NCBI GenBank assembly: GCA_017398245.1
Contig: JAFQGN010000236.1
Coordinates: forward strand, 1 to 7,968
From: Clostridia bacterium
GTDB taxonomy: Bacteria; Bacillota_A; Clostridia; Christensenellales; Aristaeellaceae
Direction of reading: 5' to 3'
DNA: 7,968 nucleotides
The notes under the pieces are model-generated. The model saw only the letters and a program-made list of their open reading frames with translations. It was not told the DNA's origin and made no database searches. Shown here in pieces: positions 1 through 6,749 of this stretch. Position 1 is the first letter of the stretch. Every line of letters starts with the position of its first letter. The position numbers and the translations under genes were made by a program.

Positions 1-3
1 CAT
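1..3 (-). CDS. Start codon of a leftward gene that leaves the window
   Basis: Read on the minus strand, the first bases of the window give GGAGGA, seven bases, then ATG at 3-1. This is a textbook Shine-Dalgarno site (bases 16-11) and spacing. A strong promoter lies about 85-110 bases upstream on the same strand. Only the start codon is inside the window, so the product cannot be named. It is divergent from the metallo-hydrolase operon and shares its control region. Confidence 0.6.
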
Positions 4-46
4 GTTTCTTTCCTCCAAACTCTATACTGGGGGAACCATTTGTTTC

Positions 47-62
47 TTCGGAACCATCCGAA
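47..62. repeat. Inverted repeat TTCGGA-N4-TCCGAA
   Basis: Six-base perfect arms (47-52 and 57-62) surround a four-base centre. It sits downstream of the predicted leftward start site (about base 80), so it would form a small hairpin in the leader of the leftward gene or serve as an operator. The arms share the TTCGGA core with the dyad at 176-191, in the opposite arrangement. GGAACCAT also occurs twice here, at 32-39 and 50-57. Function is not known. Confidence 0.4.
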
Positions 63-86
63 TACAGGTACTGTTTATACGGTAAA

Positions 87-115
87 ATCGTATCATGACT
101 TACGAACTATGTCAA
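87..115 (-). promoter_or_regulatory. Leftward SigA-type promoter with extended -10
   Basis: On the minus strand TTGACA (115-110) is followed by exactly 17 bases and TACGAT (92-87). TGA directly before the -10 fits an extended TGn element. The -35 is a perfect consensus match and the -10 matches four of six. The transcript would start near base 80, giving a leader of about 77 bases before the ATG at 3. The outer edge of the -35 overlaps the inverted repeat at 114-138. Confidence 0.7.
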
Positions 116-138
116 CGCACGAAACTGAAACGTGCGTT
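114..138. repeat. Inverted repeat, 8-base arms, 9-base spacer (candidate operator)
   Basis: AACGCACG (114-121) and CGTGCGTT (131-138) are perfect complements separated by nine bases (AAACTGAAA). No T-run follows, so it is not an intrinsic terminator. It abuts and slightly overlaps the -35 of the leftward promoter, where a regulator could act. The arm and spacer lengths resemble the CIRCE element of HrcA, but the sequence is different, so no regulator is assigned. Confidence 0.5.
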
Positions 139-175
139 ATATTTGGCTGTAAGAATTGTTATATGCTCTGTAAAA

Positions 176-191
176 TTCCGAATGTTCGGAA
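176..191. repeat. Inverted repeat TTCCGAA-N2-TTCGGAA (candidate operator)
   Basis: Seven-base perfect arms (176-182 and 185-191) are split by TG, making a compact 16-base near-palindrome typical in size for a dimeric repressor site. It lies between the two divergent promoters, about 60 bases upstream of the leftward -35. It is not the GAAC-N4-GTTC box of Gram-positive LexA. The regulator is unknown. Confidence 0.45.
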
Positions 192-318
192 AAATGGCAT
201 GTTTGGCAGATAAATGTGCGCATCATAATGGAATTATACGGACTTCTCCTCTCGGTAAACGGCTGCGTATATATTCGTTCATGAATCTTACGAAGATGGT
301 ATGAACATATTGTGAAGG

Positions 319-353
319 TTCCGTCTTTCCGGTTGACACAGAAAAAGACGGAA
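319..353. promoter_or_regulatory. Inverted repeat enclosing the -35 box (candidate operator)
   Basis: TTCCGTCTTT (319-328) and AAAGACGGAA (344-353) are perfect 10-base complements around a 15-base centre. The TTGACA of the rightward promoter (333-338) lies inside that centre, and the right arm fills most of the -35/-10 spacer. A protein bound to both arms would cover the promoter. A terminator is less likely, because no T-run follows the right arm and no gene reads into it from the left. Confidence 0.5.
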
Positions 354-361
354 ACTAAAAT
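333..361 (+). promoter_or_regulatory. Promoter of the metallo-hydrolase/nucleoside kinase operon
   Basis: TTGACA (333-338), a 17-base spacer and TAAAAT (356-361) match the SigA consensus at 11 of 12 positions. Transcription would start near 368. The ribosome binding site AAGGAGG at 385-391 and the ATG at 401 follow at normal distances, giving a leader of about 33 bases. Confidence 0.8.
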
Positions 362-400
362 GCAAAGTAGAAAGAAGTGGATGCAAGGAGGTGCCAAGGT

Positions 401-2008
401 ATGAAAATGACATTTCTTGGGGCGAACCACGAGGTGACCGGAAGCCGCACGCTTGTAGAATGCAGCGGGAAGTATGTTCTGGTAGACTGCGGCATGGAAC
501 AGGGGAAAAATTTCTATATCAATGCGGAAATGCCTGTTCCCGCCTCCAAAGTCGATATCGTGCTCATCACGCATGCACATATCGATCATACCGGGCTGCT
601 GCCCCTTCTGTATAAACAGGGCTTCCGCGGTCGAGTCTATGCCACGCGGGAAACCTGCTCTCTGTGCAATATCATGCTTCGGGACAGCGCGCACATTCAG
701 GAAAGCGAAGCGGACTGGGCCAACCGCAAAGCGCAGCGTTCCGGCGCGCCGGAGGTAGAACCGCTCTATTCCATGCAGGATGCCGAAGAGGTGCTCCGCC
801 TGTTCCGTCCGGCGGATTATGAACGTCCCTTCCCGGTGGAGGAAGGAATTGTCGTCAATTTTCACGATGTCGGCCATCTGCTCGGCAGCGCCGCAATCGA
901 ACTGCAGCTGAGCGAAAACGGAGAATCTCGTACCGTGCTGTTTTCGGGCGACGTCGGCAATACAGACCAGCCCATCCTGCAGGATCCGCTGCCGGTCGAG
1001 GGCGCGCCTGTTCTCGTCATCGAGGCCACTTACGGCGACCGCCTGCATGCCAAGCGGGAGACAGATACCGTGAGCCTGCTTGCTGGTTACATCCAGAAAA
1101 CGCTCGACCGCGGCGGAAATATCATCATTCCTTCCTTTGCAGTCGGCCGTACGCAGGAGATCCTCTATTTCATTCGCGAGATAAAAGAGAAGGGCATGGT
1201 GAAAGGCCACGACGGCTTTAAGGTCTATGTCGACAGCCCTCTTGCCAACGAAGCCACGGCGGTTTTCCTGCAGTGCGGAACCGAATGTCTCGATCCGGAC
1301 GCCCGAGCTGTGATGCAGCGGGGCGAAAATCCGCTCGTGTTCGATGGCTTGCATACATTCGTGACGACCGAAGAATCCAAAAAGCTGAATTCGGATCCGG
1401 AACCCAAAGTGATCATCGCCTCCAGCGGCATGTGCGATGCGGGCCGCATCCGGCACCATCTCAAGCATAATCTGTGGAGAGAAGAAAGCCTGATCCTGTT
1501 CGTCGGCTATCAGTCCAACGGCACCCTCGGCAGAGCGATCTACGAAGGGGCGAAAAAGGTAAAGCTCTTTGGCGAAGACGTACAGGTCAATGCAGAGGTC
1601 GCGCTGCTCGCCGGCGTCAGCGGCCATGCCGATCAAAACGGCTTGCTCCGCTGGGTAGAGAATATGAAGAACAAGCCGGAACTCGTCCTCGTGAATCATT
1701 CCGAGGACGCAGCCTGCGCCGCTTTTGTCGATCAGCTCATCCGGAAAGGCCTGCATGCCGAGGCGCCGTACAGCGGCTCTGTTCTGGATCTGATATCGAA
1801 CACTTGGGAATACCAGGCGCAGCCGAAAGTATTTGTCTCCGAAAAACAGAAAAAGGAGACCAGGAATCAGAAGCGTGCGTATGAACGTCTCGTCTCTCTT
1901 GCTAAACGCCTGCTCACGCTTGCGCAGGAAAGCAGGGGAAGATCGAGCCGAGACCTTGCTCGTTTTGCCGATGCGGTCGAGACTTTGCTCAACCGCTGGA
2001 CGAAATAA
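401..2008 (+). CDS. Beta-CASP metallo-beta-lactamase-fold RNA-processing enzyme
   Basis: A predicted cytoplasmic zinc-dependent hydrolase of 535 residues in the YSH1/CPSF73-like group, whose characterised members cleave RNA. The zinc motif THAHIDH is at 57-63 (H58, H60, D62, H63). It is followed by GHLLGSA with H159 and SGDVG with D184. Beta-CASP features are EATYGDR (E208, motif A), SFAVGRTQE (245-253), YVDSPLA, ASSGMCDAGR (340-349), VSGHAD (H409, motif B) and a C-terminal NHSED (H433), where relatives usually have VHGE. After about residue 470 a charged tail extends beyond the roughly 430-residue core. I chose ATG 401 because AAGGAGG (385-391) sits nine bases before it; an in-frame GTG at 377 would place that site inside the gene. 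It is first in an operon, 19 bases ahead of the nucleoside kinase. The family is certain; the RNA target is not known. Confidence 0.9.
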   Translation: MKMTFLGANHEVTGSRTLVECSGKYVLVDCGMEQGKNFYINAEMPVPASKVDIVLITHAHIDHTGLLPLLYKQGFRGRVYATRETCSLCNIMLRDSAHIQESEADWANRKAQRSGAPEVEPLYSMQDAEEVLRLFRPADYERPFPVEEGIVVNFHDVGHLLGSAAIELQLSENGESRTVLFSGDVGNTDQPILQDPLPVEGAPVLVIEATYGDRLHAKRETDTVSLLAGYIQKTLDRGGNIIIPSFAVGRTQEILYFIREIKEKGMVKGHDGFKVYVDSPLANEATAVFLQCGTECLDPDARAVMQRGENPLVFDGLHTFVTTEESKKLNSDPEPKVIIASSGMCDAGRIRHHLKHNLWREESLILFVGYQSNGTLGRAIYEGAKKVKLFGEDVQVNAEVALLAGVSGHADQNGLLRWVENMKNKPELVLVNHSEDAACAAFVDQLIRKGLHAEAPYSGSVLDLISNTWEYQAQPKVFVSEKQKKETRNQKRAYERLVSLAKRLLTLAQESRGRSSRDLARFADAVETLLNRWTK

Positions 2009-2027
2009 ACATAAAGGAGAAATTAGA

Positions 2028-2936
2028 ATGAAGATAAAGACGATTGCCGAGATCAACAGCACGATTCAAGCCGGCGTGTCGGCCATGCAGGCATTTGACG
2101 ACGGCTATGCCGCAGGTATCCGCGCGATAGCAGAAGATATATACAAGAAACGTCATGAAAAGAGCGTTATTCTCGTCTCCGGCCCATCGGGTTCGGGCAA
2201 AACGACCTCTTCCCATATGCTCGAGGCCATGCTGGACTCTATGGGCGCCGAGACGCATACCATTTCGATGGATAACTATTTCTCTGCCTTCTCTGAAGAA
2301 GAAAAGATCCTCGCCGCACAGGGCAAGATCGATTTTGAATCGCCTTCCCGGCTCGATATCCCGTTTATGAACGAACAGCTGGAGGCGATTGCCGCCTGCA
2401 AGCCTGTCCGCCTGCCCGAGTACGATTTCAAGAACTCCGCCCGTATTTTCCGCGAAGAGGAGTTCTGCCGCAAAGATGGCGAGATCGTCCTTCTGGAGGG
2501 CATCCATTCGCTCAATCCTTCCGTGATCCTTCTGCCGGACGAACAGCTGACCAATATCTATATTTCGGTTCGTACCCGTATCGATACCGGAGAGGGCCTG
2601 CTGCATCCGTCGTATGTCCGCCTGCTTCGCCGCATGATCCGCGACAGGAGCACCCGCGCAAGGTCTTTGCGCGAAACGCTGGATATGTACGATGGTGTCG
2701 AGCGCGGCGAAACAGCGTATATCGCGCCATATAAGCACCGCGCGCACTATGAGATCAACTCGTTCCATGATTATGAAATGCCGCTGTACCGGGCGATCCT
2801 CGGCAACGATCTGGACGAGTTTGCAGACGATCCGCGTATGGAAGACGTGCGGCGCGCATTGAGCATGATCGAGCCCGGCGATCCGGATATCGTTCCGGCC
2901 CATTCGCTCATTCGCGAATTCATTGGGGAAGAGTAA
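2028..2936 (+). CDS. Uridine-kinase-like nucleoside kinase (P-loop)
   Basis: A 302-residue cytoplasmic kinase of the uridine kinase/phosphoribulokinase fold, expected to transfer phosphate from ATP to a nucleoside. The Walker A loop GPSGSGKT is at 52-59. MDNYF (81-85) carries the acidic residue near the substrate. LPEYDFKNSAR (129-139) and LLEGIHSL (155-162) match the family pattern. The arginine-rich stretch 200-213 (RRMIRDRSTRARS) looks like the lid over ATP. Many Firmicutes relatives are about 550 residues long, with a TGS/threonyl-tRNA-synthetase-like N-terminal half; here only about 45 residues precede the P-loop domain. AAGGAG at 2014-2019 sits eight bases before ATG 2028. The gene follows the metallo-hydrolase by 19 bases with no terminator between, so the two are probably co-transcribed. 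It ends just before the terminator at 2945. The actual nucleoside substrate cannot be told. Confidence 0.85.
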   Translation: MKIKTIAEINSTIQAGVSAMQAFDDGYAAGIRAIAEDIYKKRHEKSVILVSGPSGSGKTTSSHMLEAMLDSMGAETHTISMDNYFSAFSEEEKILAAQGKIDFESPSRLDIPFMNEQLEAIAACKPVRLPEYDFKNSARIFREEEFCRKDGEIVLLEGIHSLNPSVILLPDEQLTNIYISVRTRIDTGEGLLHPSYVRLLRRMIRDRSTRARSLRETLDMYDGVERGETAYIAPYKHRAHYEINSFHDYEMPLYRAILGNDLDEFADDPRMEDVRRALSMIEPGDPDIVPAHSLIREFIGEE

Positions 2937-2944
2937 GCATGAAC

Positions 2945-2983
2945 AAAAAGAACGCATCTCGTCTGGGAGATGCGTTCTTTTTT
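2945..2983. terminator. Bidirectional intrinsic terminator between convergent operons
   Basis: A perfect 16-base-pair stem (2945-2960 with 2967-2982) encloses a six-base loop, GTCTGG. The rightward transcript ends in a run of six Ts (2978-2983). Read leftward, the run of five As at 2945-2949 becomes a T-run. It begins nine bases after the nucleoside kinase stop codon and ends two bases before the histidine kinase stop codon. One element therefore serves both converging operons. Confidence 0.93.
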
Positions 2984-2984
2984 A

Positions 2985-4808
2985 TTATAGAGGCAGCCGC
3001 ACGGTAAATACCGAACCGACGCCGAGAGTGGATTCCACGCCGATCGTTCCGCCCATATGCTCTACGGCCAGCTTTGCGATTGCAAGGCCAAGCCCAGTGC
3101 CGCTCGTTCGCATGCGGGAACGATCCGCCTTGAAAAAGCGTTCCCAGATAAATGGAAGATCCTTCGGATCGATCCCCGCGCCGGTATCGCTCACGCCGAA
3201 GACTGCTTCGTTCTCCGCCCTTCGGCAAAATACGCTTACCGTGCCTCCGGCCGGGGTAAAGCTGAACGCATTGTCCAGCAAAATGATCAGCGTTTGGATG
3301 ATCCGGTCTTCGTTTCCCATGGCATACAGCTTTTGTGCTTCCAGTTCCGCTCGCAGCAAAATCCCGGATTCCTTTGCCCGCCCGCTCATTCGCATGCAGA
3401 CATTTTCGCAGATGGACGCAATGTCCATCTCTTCCATGTCTATTTCGATACGCCCGTCCTGCAGTCTGCTCATATCCAGCATATCGCCGATCAGCTTCTG
3501 CAAACGCACGGTTTCCTGGTATATGATCCGGTAACAGTCCTGCTTTTCCGCTTCTTCGTCGATCACGCCGTCGATCAGCGGCTCGACCATTCCCCGGATG
3601 CCGGTCAAAGGCGTGCGCAGCTCGTGCGAAATATTGGCGATATAATCGCGCCGCATCTGTTCAAGCCGGGCCGATTCGCTCACATCGCGCATCAGTGCAA
3701 CTGCGCCGATCCTCTCCGCGCCGGATTCATCGGTTACTGGGTAGATATTTGCAAGGATCTGCCGTCCGTCGCTCAGCTTCCAGTCCGTTGTAAACCGTCC
3801 GCCCTCATTGATTGCCAGCTTCAGCAGCGGTTCCATTTCGCCAAAACGAAAATGACCGTCGGGCGGGGAAGAGATCGTCATGTCCGTCAGGTCAAGCGCT
3901 GCGGCATTGTGGTGGATGAGCGCGCCGCTTTTATCCACAGCAATGATGCCCTCGCCAATACCGCGAAGGATCTGCTCCAGCTTGCTCTTTTCGTTGGAGA
4001 GCGTGCCGATAACGGCGTTCAGACGAGAGGACAGCGCGTTGAGCGAACGTCCCAGTTCATCCAGCTCAGCCGCGCCAGTTTCTTCGTCGGTCGTCAAGCC
4101 GTAATCGCCGTTGTACAGGCTCTTGGCAGAACTGCTCAGGCGCAGGATAGGCTTGGCGATCTTTCTGCTCATAAACAGCGCAAGCACCAGCGAAAGCAGA
4201 ACCGCGATGCACGCAGCAGCGCTGAACACAAGAAGCGTTCCCGCCACGCTGCTCCAGATATCTTCGATCGGCCGGCACAATATGACCGCGCCGATTACAT
4301 CGGATACATCCTTTTCTGTCAGGTCAATGATCGGCGCGCCGCATAGCACGATAGACGTATTGAGCAGGCTCAGCCTGCGCAGCTCCTCCACCTGTTCGCC
4401 CGAAAGGATCTTGTTGATCAGCTCCTTGTCCAGCGAATCGATGATCTGCATGCTGACGATATCGTAATCTGTGTCGGTCCGGTATTTCTCGGGCAGCGCA
4501 TAATTGTTGTCGGCAGTCAGCAGACGCGCGTTCATATCCCGGTCTACGTAAATCAGCTTGGAATCGGTCAGCTGCTCAATCTCGTATATCTTGTCCTGAT
4601 TCAAAAGGCGCGTGATGCCGGCCGGCTGGCTTGCAATCTGCGATACCGTCCACGCTTTGGAGCGCAGATCGTCTATGGAATTCTGTACGGAATATCTTCG
4701 CATCATAAAGAAACAGATACAGCCGGCCAGCAGCACCACAAAAATGCAGATCGCTGCAAAGCCGGTCCATATCTGCGAAAATATGCCGCTTTTACGGCTC
4801 TTTTTCAT
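2985..4808 (-). CDS. Membrane sensor histidine kinase (HAMP, PAS, HisKA, HATPase)
   Basis: A 607-residue sensor kinase that should autophosphorylate on histidine and pass phosphate to the response regulator encoded just upstream. The first membrane helix is at about 16-36, an extracytoplasmic sensor domain at about 37-188 and a second helix at about 189-213. HAMP follows (about 214-267), then a PAS-like domain (about 275-380). The H-box SHELRTP (394-400) has H395. The ATPase domain shows the N-box LLDNAFSFTP (N513), DTGAGI (541-546), the F-box PFIWERFF (552-559) and GTGLGLAIAK (570-579). The architecture is that of PhoR/WalK/ResE-like kinases. Its ATG overlaps the stop of the regulator gene in ATGA (4808-4805), so translation is probably coupled; GAGGTG lies 11 bases before the start. 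All catalytic residues look intact. The signal sensed is unknown. Confidence 0.93.
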   Translation of the reverse strand: MKKSRKSGIFSQIWTGFAAICIFVVLLAGCICFFMMRRYSVQNSIDDLRSKAWTVSQIASQPAGITRLLNQDKIYEIEQLTDSKLIYVDRDMNARLLTADNNYALPEKYRTDTDYDIVSMQIIDSLDKELINKILSGEQVEELRRLSLLNTSIVLCGAPIIDLTEKDVSDVIGAVILCRPIEDIWSSVAGTLLVFSAAACIAVLLSLVLALFMSRKIAKPILRLSSSAKSLYNGDYGLTTDEETGAAELDELGRSLNALSSRLNAVIGTLSNEKSKLEQILRGIGEGIIAVDKSGALIHHNAAALDLTDMTISSPPDGHFRFGEMEPLLKLAINEGGRFTTDWKLSDGRQILANIYPVTDESGAERIGAVALMRDVSESARLEQMRRDYIANISHELRTPLTGIRGMVEPLIDGVIDEEAEKQDCYRIIYQETVRLQKLIGDMLDMSRLQDGRIEIDMEEMDIASICENVCMRMSGRAKESGILLRAELEAQKLYAMGNEDRIIQTLIILLDNAFSFTPAGGTVSVFCRRAENEAVFGVSDTGAGIDPKDLPFIWERFFKADRSRMRTSGTGLGLAIAKLAVEHMGGTIGVESTLGVGSVFTVRLPL

Positions 4809-5515
4809 ACCTGCTTCGTCACCTCAAAGCGATACCCCACGCCCCATACCGTTTTGATATCCCACGGATTCTCTGCCGTGCACAGTTTCGCCCGGATGCG
4901 CTTAATGTGGCTGTCCACTGCGCGCGTATCGCCCAGAAAATCGTAGCCCCAAATGCACTGGAGAAGGTGCTCGCGGCTGAATACCATGCCGGGGTTGCTC
5001 GCCAGCGTCCAAAGAATTTCGATCTCCTTTGGCGTGCAGGGTATATTCTGCCCGTTGAGGCGGATGATATAGGCGTTCATGTCGATATCGAGATTGCTGA
5101 TCACCAGATGAGAGACCTTCGTGCTGTCCTTGCTTTCGCTCAGCCTGCGCAGCACAGCCTTGATCCTCGCAATAACTTCGCGAGGGCTGAAAGGCTTTGT
5201 AATATAGTCGTCCGCGCCTAGCTCGAGCCCGAGCAGCTTGTCGAATTCCTCGCTTTTTGCCGAAAGCATGATGATGGGGAGGTTGCTGGATTTGCGGATC
5301 TCTCTGCACACATCCAGCCCGTCCATCTTCGGCATCATGATATCCAGCAGGGCAAGGTCGGGCCTGTGCTGCTTTACGGCGCGAACGGCCTCTTCGCCGT
5401 CGTATACCGAAATGGCCTGATATCCTTCTCTCCGGAAATAAGCGCTCAGGGACTGGTGCACGTTCGTATCGTCGTCCGCGATCAATATGCGGTAGCCGTT
5501 CTTTTTTTCTTCCAT
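4805..5515 (-). CDS. PhoB/OmpR-family response regulator
   Basis: A 236-residue DNA-binding response regulator. The receiver domain (about 8-122) has the acidic cluster ADDD (13-16), the phosphorylation site D58 in LLDIM, S85 in MLSAK and K107 in TKPFSP. The C-terminal winged helix (about 135-233) is of the OmpR/PhoB type, with TPKEIEIL (161-168), FSREHLL and the DNA-recognition region VDSHIKRIRAKL (200-211), ending in TVWGVGYRF. AGAGGAG (5529-5523) sits seven bases before ATG 5515. It is translationally coupled to the histidine kinase, its likely partner. A tandem TGACA repeat 66-87 bases upstream of the start is a good candidate binding site for this protein, suggesting autoregulation. Whether it is a PhoP orthologue or another OmpR-family regulator cannot be settled from the protein alone. 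Confidence 0.95.
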   Translation of the reverse strand: MEEKKNGYRILIADDDTNVHQSLSAYFRREGYQAISVYDGEEAVRAVKQHRPDLALLDIMMPKMDGLDVCREIRKSSNLPIIMLSAKSEEFDKLLGLELGADDYITKPFSPREVIARIKAVLRRLSESKDSTKVSHLVISNLDIDMNAYIIRLNGQNIPCTPKEIEILWTLASNPGMVFSREHLLQCIWGYDFLGDTRAVDSHIKRIRAKLCTAENPWDIKTVWGVGYRFEVTKQV

Positions 5516-5570
5516 ATTATTACTCCTCTTGCAGGGTGCATCGCGCGCATGCGCTTTTTCTGCTTACCAG

Positions 5571-5602
5571 CATATACCGTATGCGTGTCAAAAGCGTGTC
5601 AG
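5571..5602 (-). promoter_or_regulatory. Pho-box-like tandem 11-base repeat before the response regulator
   Basis: On the minus strand CTGACACGCTT (5602-5592) is followed directly by TTGACACGCAT (5591-5581); nine of eleven positions agree. One helical turn of spacing is what OmpR/PhoB-type dimers recognise. Read on the plus strand it contains TGTCA-N6-TGTCA, the core spacing of the E. coli Pho box. Read leftward it has the TTnACA-N5-TTnACA layout of B. subtilis PhoP sites. A possible -10 (TATATG, 5576-5571) follows after four bases. No good -35 stands at normal distance from it, which would fit an activated promoter. Confidence 0.6.
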
Positions 5603-5621
5603 AGGCAGAAACTTTCTATTC

Positions 5622-6743
5622 TCAATCCTGCGAAGGATGGGCGACGCCTTCACACAGCACTTCTTTAAGGGAACGGCCGGCACAATACAGGCGCAGGAAG
5701 CTGCGAAGCACAATGGCCATCAACGGGCCGGCCAGCAGGCCGAGAATGCCGAACAGCTGCATTCCAAGATACATCGCAAAGAGCAGCAGCAGCGGGTGCA
5801 TGCCGATCTGCCCGCCCACGATGCGCGGCTCAAGCAGCTGCCGCACCACCCAGGTGATCAGATATAGCACCAGAAGACCGATGCCCAGTCTGTAGTTTCC
5901 GGTGATCAGGCATATAATGCCCCAGGGCGTCAGCACCCAGCCCGTGCCGATAGCGGGCAGCGCATCCAGAACGGCACAAATGAACGCGATCAGAATACCG
6001 TAGGGCACATGCAGGATATGCAAGCCGATGACCAGTTCGAAAAATGTGATCGCTGCAAGGATCAGGATCGCGCGTATATACGCAAACAGCGAAAGGAACA
6101 GCTCCTTTTTCGCTCGTCCGTAGTATTCGATCCACGAAGAGGGAATCTGCTGTTCCAGATACCCGACGATCTTTTCACGGTCGCGCAGGAAAAAGAACGT
6201 GGAAAAGAACATCATCATAAAGCCGATGAACGCCTGCGGTACGGAAACTGCCGTATGCCATACGCCGCGCGTGATGCGGTTGATCAGGCTCAGCACAGCA
6301 TCGCGCAGCTTGTGGATCAGCGATTCGAACTCTTCCATCATTTCCGGCGTGATCCACTCGTCATATTCCGTGCCGAGATGCTCGATCAGCTTTTCGGCAT
6401 ACACCACAAACTTATTGTACAGCGCGGGCAGCTGGACGATCACGCCGCGCATTTCAACATATAATGTAAAAATCAGTACGCCCAGAATGGCGCATATGAT
6501 CAGAACGACCAGCGCCACACTGATGCCGGAGCCGATCATCCTGCTGATGCGCAGCCGCCTGTTCAAAAAACGCATCGGCCGATCGAGCATGAGCGACAGG
6601 GAATAGCCGATCAAAAACGGCATCAGGATCAATGCGACCCGTCCTGTTAAATAGGTGAGGATTAGCGTGGCCGCGATGACCGATACAAGCTTTATCGCAT
6701 TCAGCGCTATGTTGGGTTCTCCGGAACGCAGGCTATTCCACAT
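5622..6743 (-). CDS. AI-2E family (YtvI-like) membrane permease
   Basis: A 373-residue polytopic membrane protein of the AI-2E transporter family. Hydrophobic segments lie at about 17-50, 70-95, 167-186, 222-245, 247-280, 285-300 and 316-347, in the usual family order, with a long amphipathic stretch (about 96-160) between the second and third groups. Characteristic motifs are FFLRDREKI (184-192), DALPAIGTG (260-268) and LEPRIVGGQIGMHP (304-317). These resemble the Firmicutes sporulation-associated membrane protein YtvI more than the enterobacterial AI-2 exporter TqsA. Transported substrates of most members are unproven. The chosen ATG 6743 is the first in frame after a TGA at 6752-6750. Its ribosome binding site is mediocre (AAGGAT, 13 bases away, or GGATGA, closer). 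The two-component genes follow 106 bases downstream on the same strand with no clear terminator, so read-through is possible. Confidence 0.88.
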   Translation of the reverse strand: MWNSLRSGEPNIALNAIKLVSVIAATLILTYLTGRVALILMPFLIGYSLSLMLDRPMRFLNRRLRISRMIGSGISVALVVLIICAILGVLIFTLYVEMRGVIVQLPALYNKFVVYAEKLIEHLGTEYDEWITPEMMEEFESLIHKLRDAVLSLINRITRGVWHTAVSVPQAFIGFMMMFFSTFFFLRDREKIVGYLEQQIPSSWIEYYGRAKKELFLSLFAYIRAILILAAITFFELVIGLHILHVPYGILIAFICAVLDALPAIGTGWVLTPWGIICLITGNYRLGIGLLVLYLITWVVRQLLEPRIVGGQIGMHPLLLLFAMYLGMQLFGILGLLAGPLMAIVLRSFLRLYCAGRSLKEVLCEGVAHPSQD

Positions 6744-6749
6744 AGTTGA

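Larger units (their letters stand above)
4..400. other. Divergent regulatory region with two promoters and four inverted repeats
   Basis: No credible gene lies in this 397-base stretch. It holds a leftward promoter (-35 at 115-110, -10 at 92-87), a rightward promoter (-35 at 333-338, -10 at 356-361) and inverted repeats at 47-62, 114-138, 176-191 and 319-353. It is AT-richer than the flanking genes. A weaker rightward promoter candidate is TTGGCA at 203-208 with CATAAT at 224-229, but its 15-base spacing is poor. The 69-codon open frame at 95-304 has no ribosome binding site. Confidence 0.75.

Noticed and set aside
95..304. A 69-codon plus-strand open frame in the first intergenic region.
   Set aside because: It has no ribosome binding site, no similarity that I recognise, and overlaps promoter elements and inverted repeats.
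137..2062. A 641-codon open frame on the minus strand opposite the metallo-hydrolase gene.
   Set aside because: The plus-strand gene shows full zinc-hydrolase motifs. The antisense frame has no recognisable domain, is rich in unlikely runs and runs into the divergent promoter region. GC-rich codon bias produces such frames.
3057..4346. A 429-codon plus-strand open frame opposite the histidine kinase.
   Set aside because: It lacks a ribosome binding site and any family motif, while the opposite strand carries a complete kinase.
5545..5557. GCGCATGCGC followed by a short T-run on the plus strand, resembling a terminator.
   Set aside because: The palindrome has no loop and cannot form a stable hairpin of normal size. 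No rightward gene ends there, and on the minus strand the T-run is absent.
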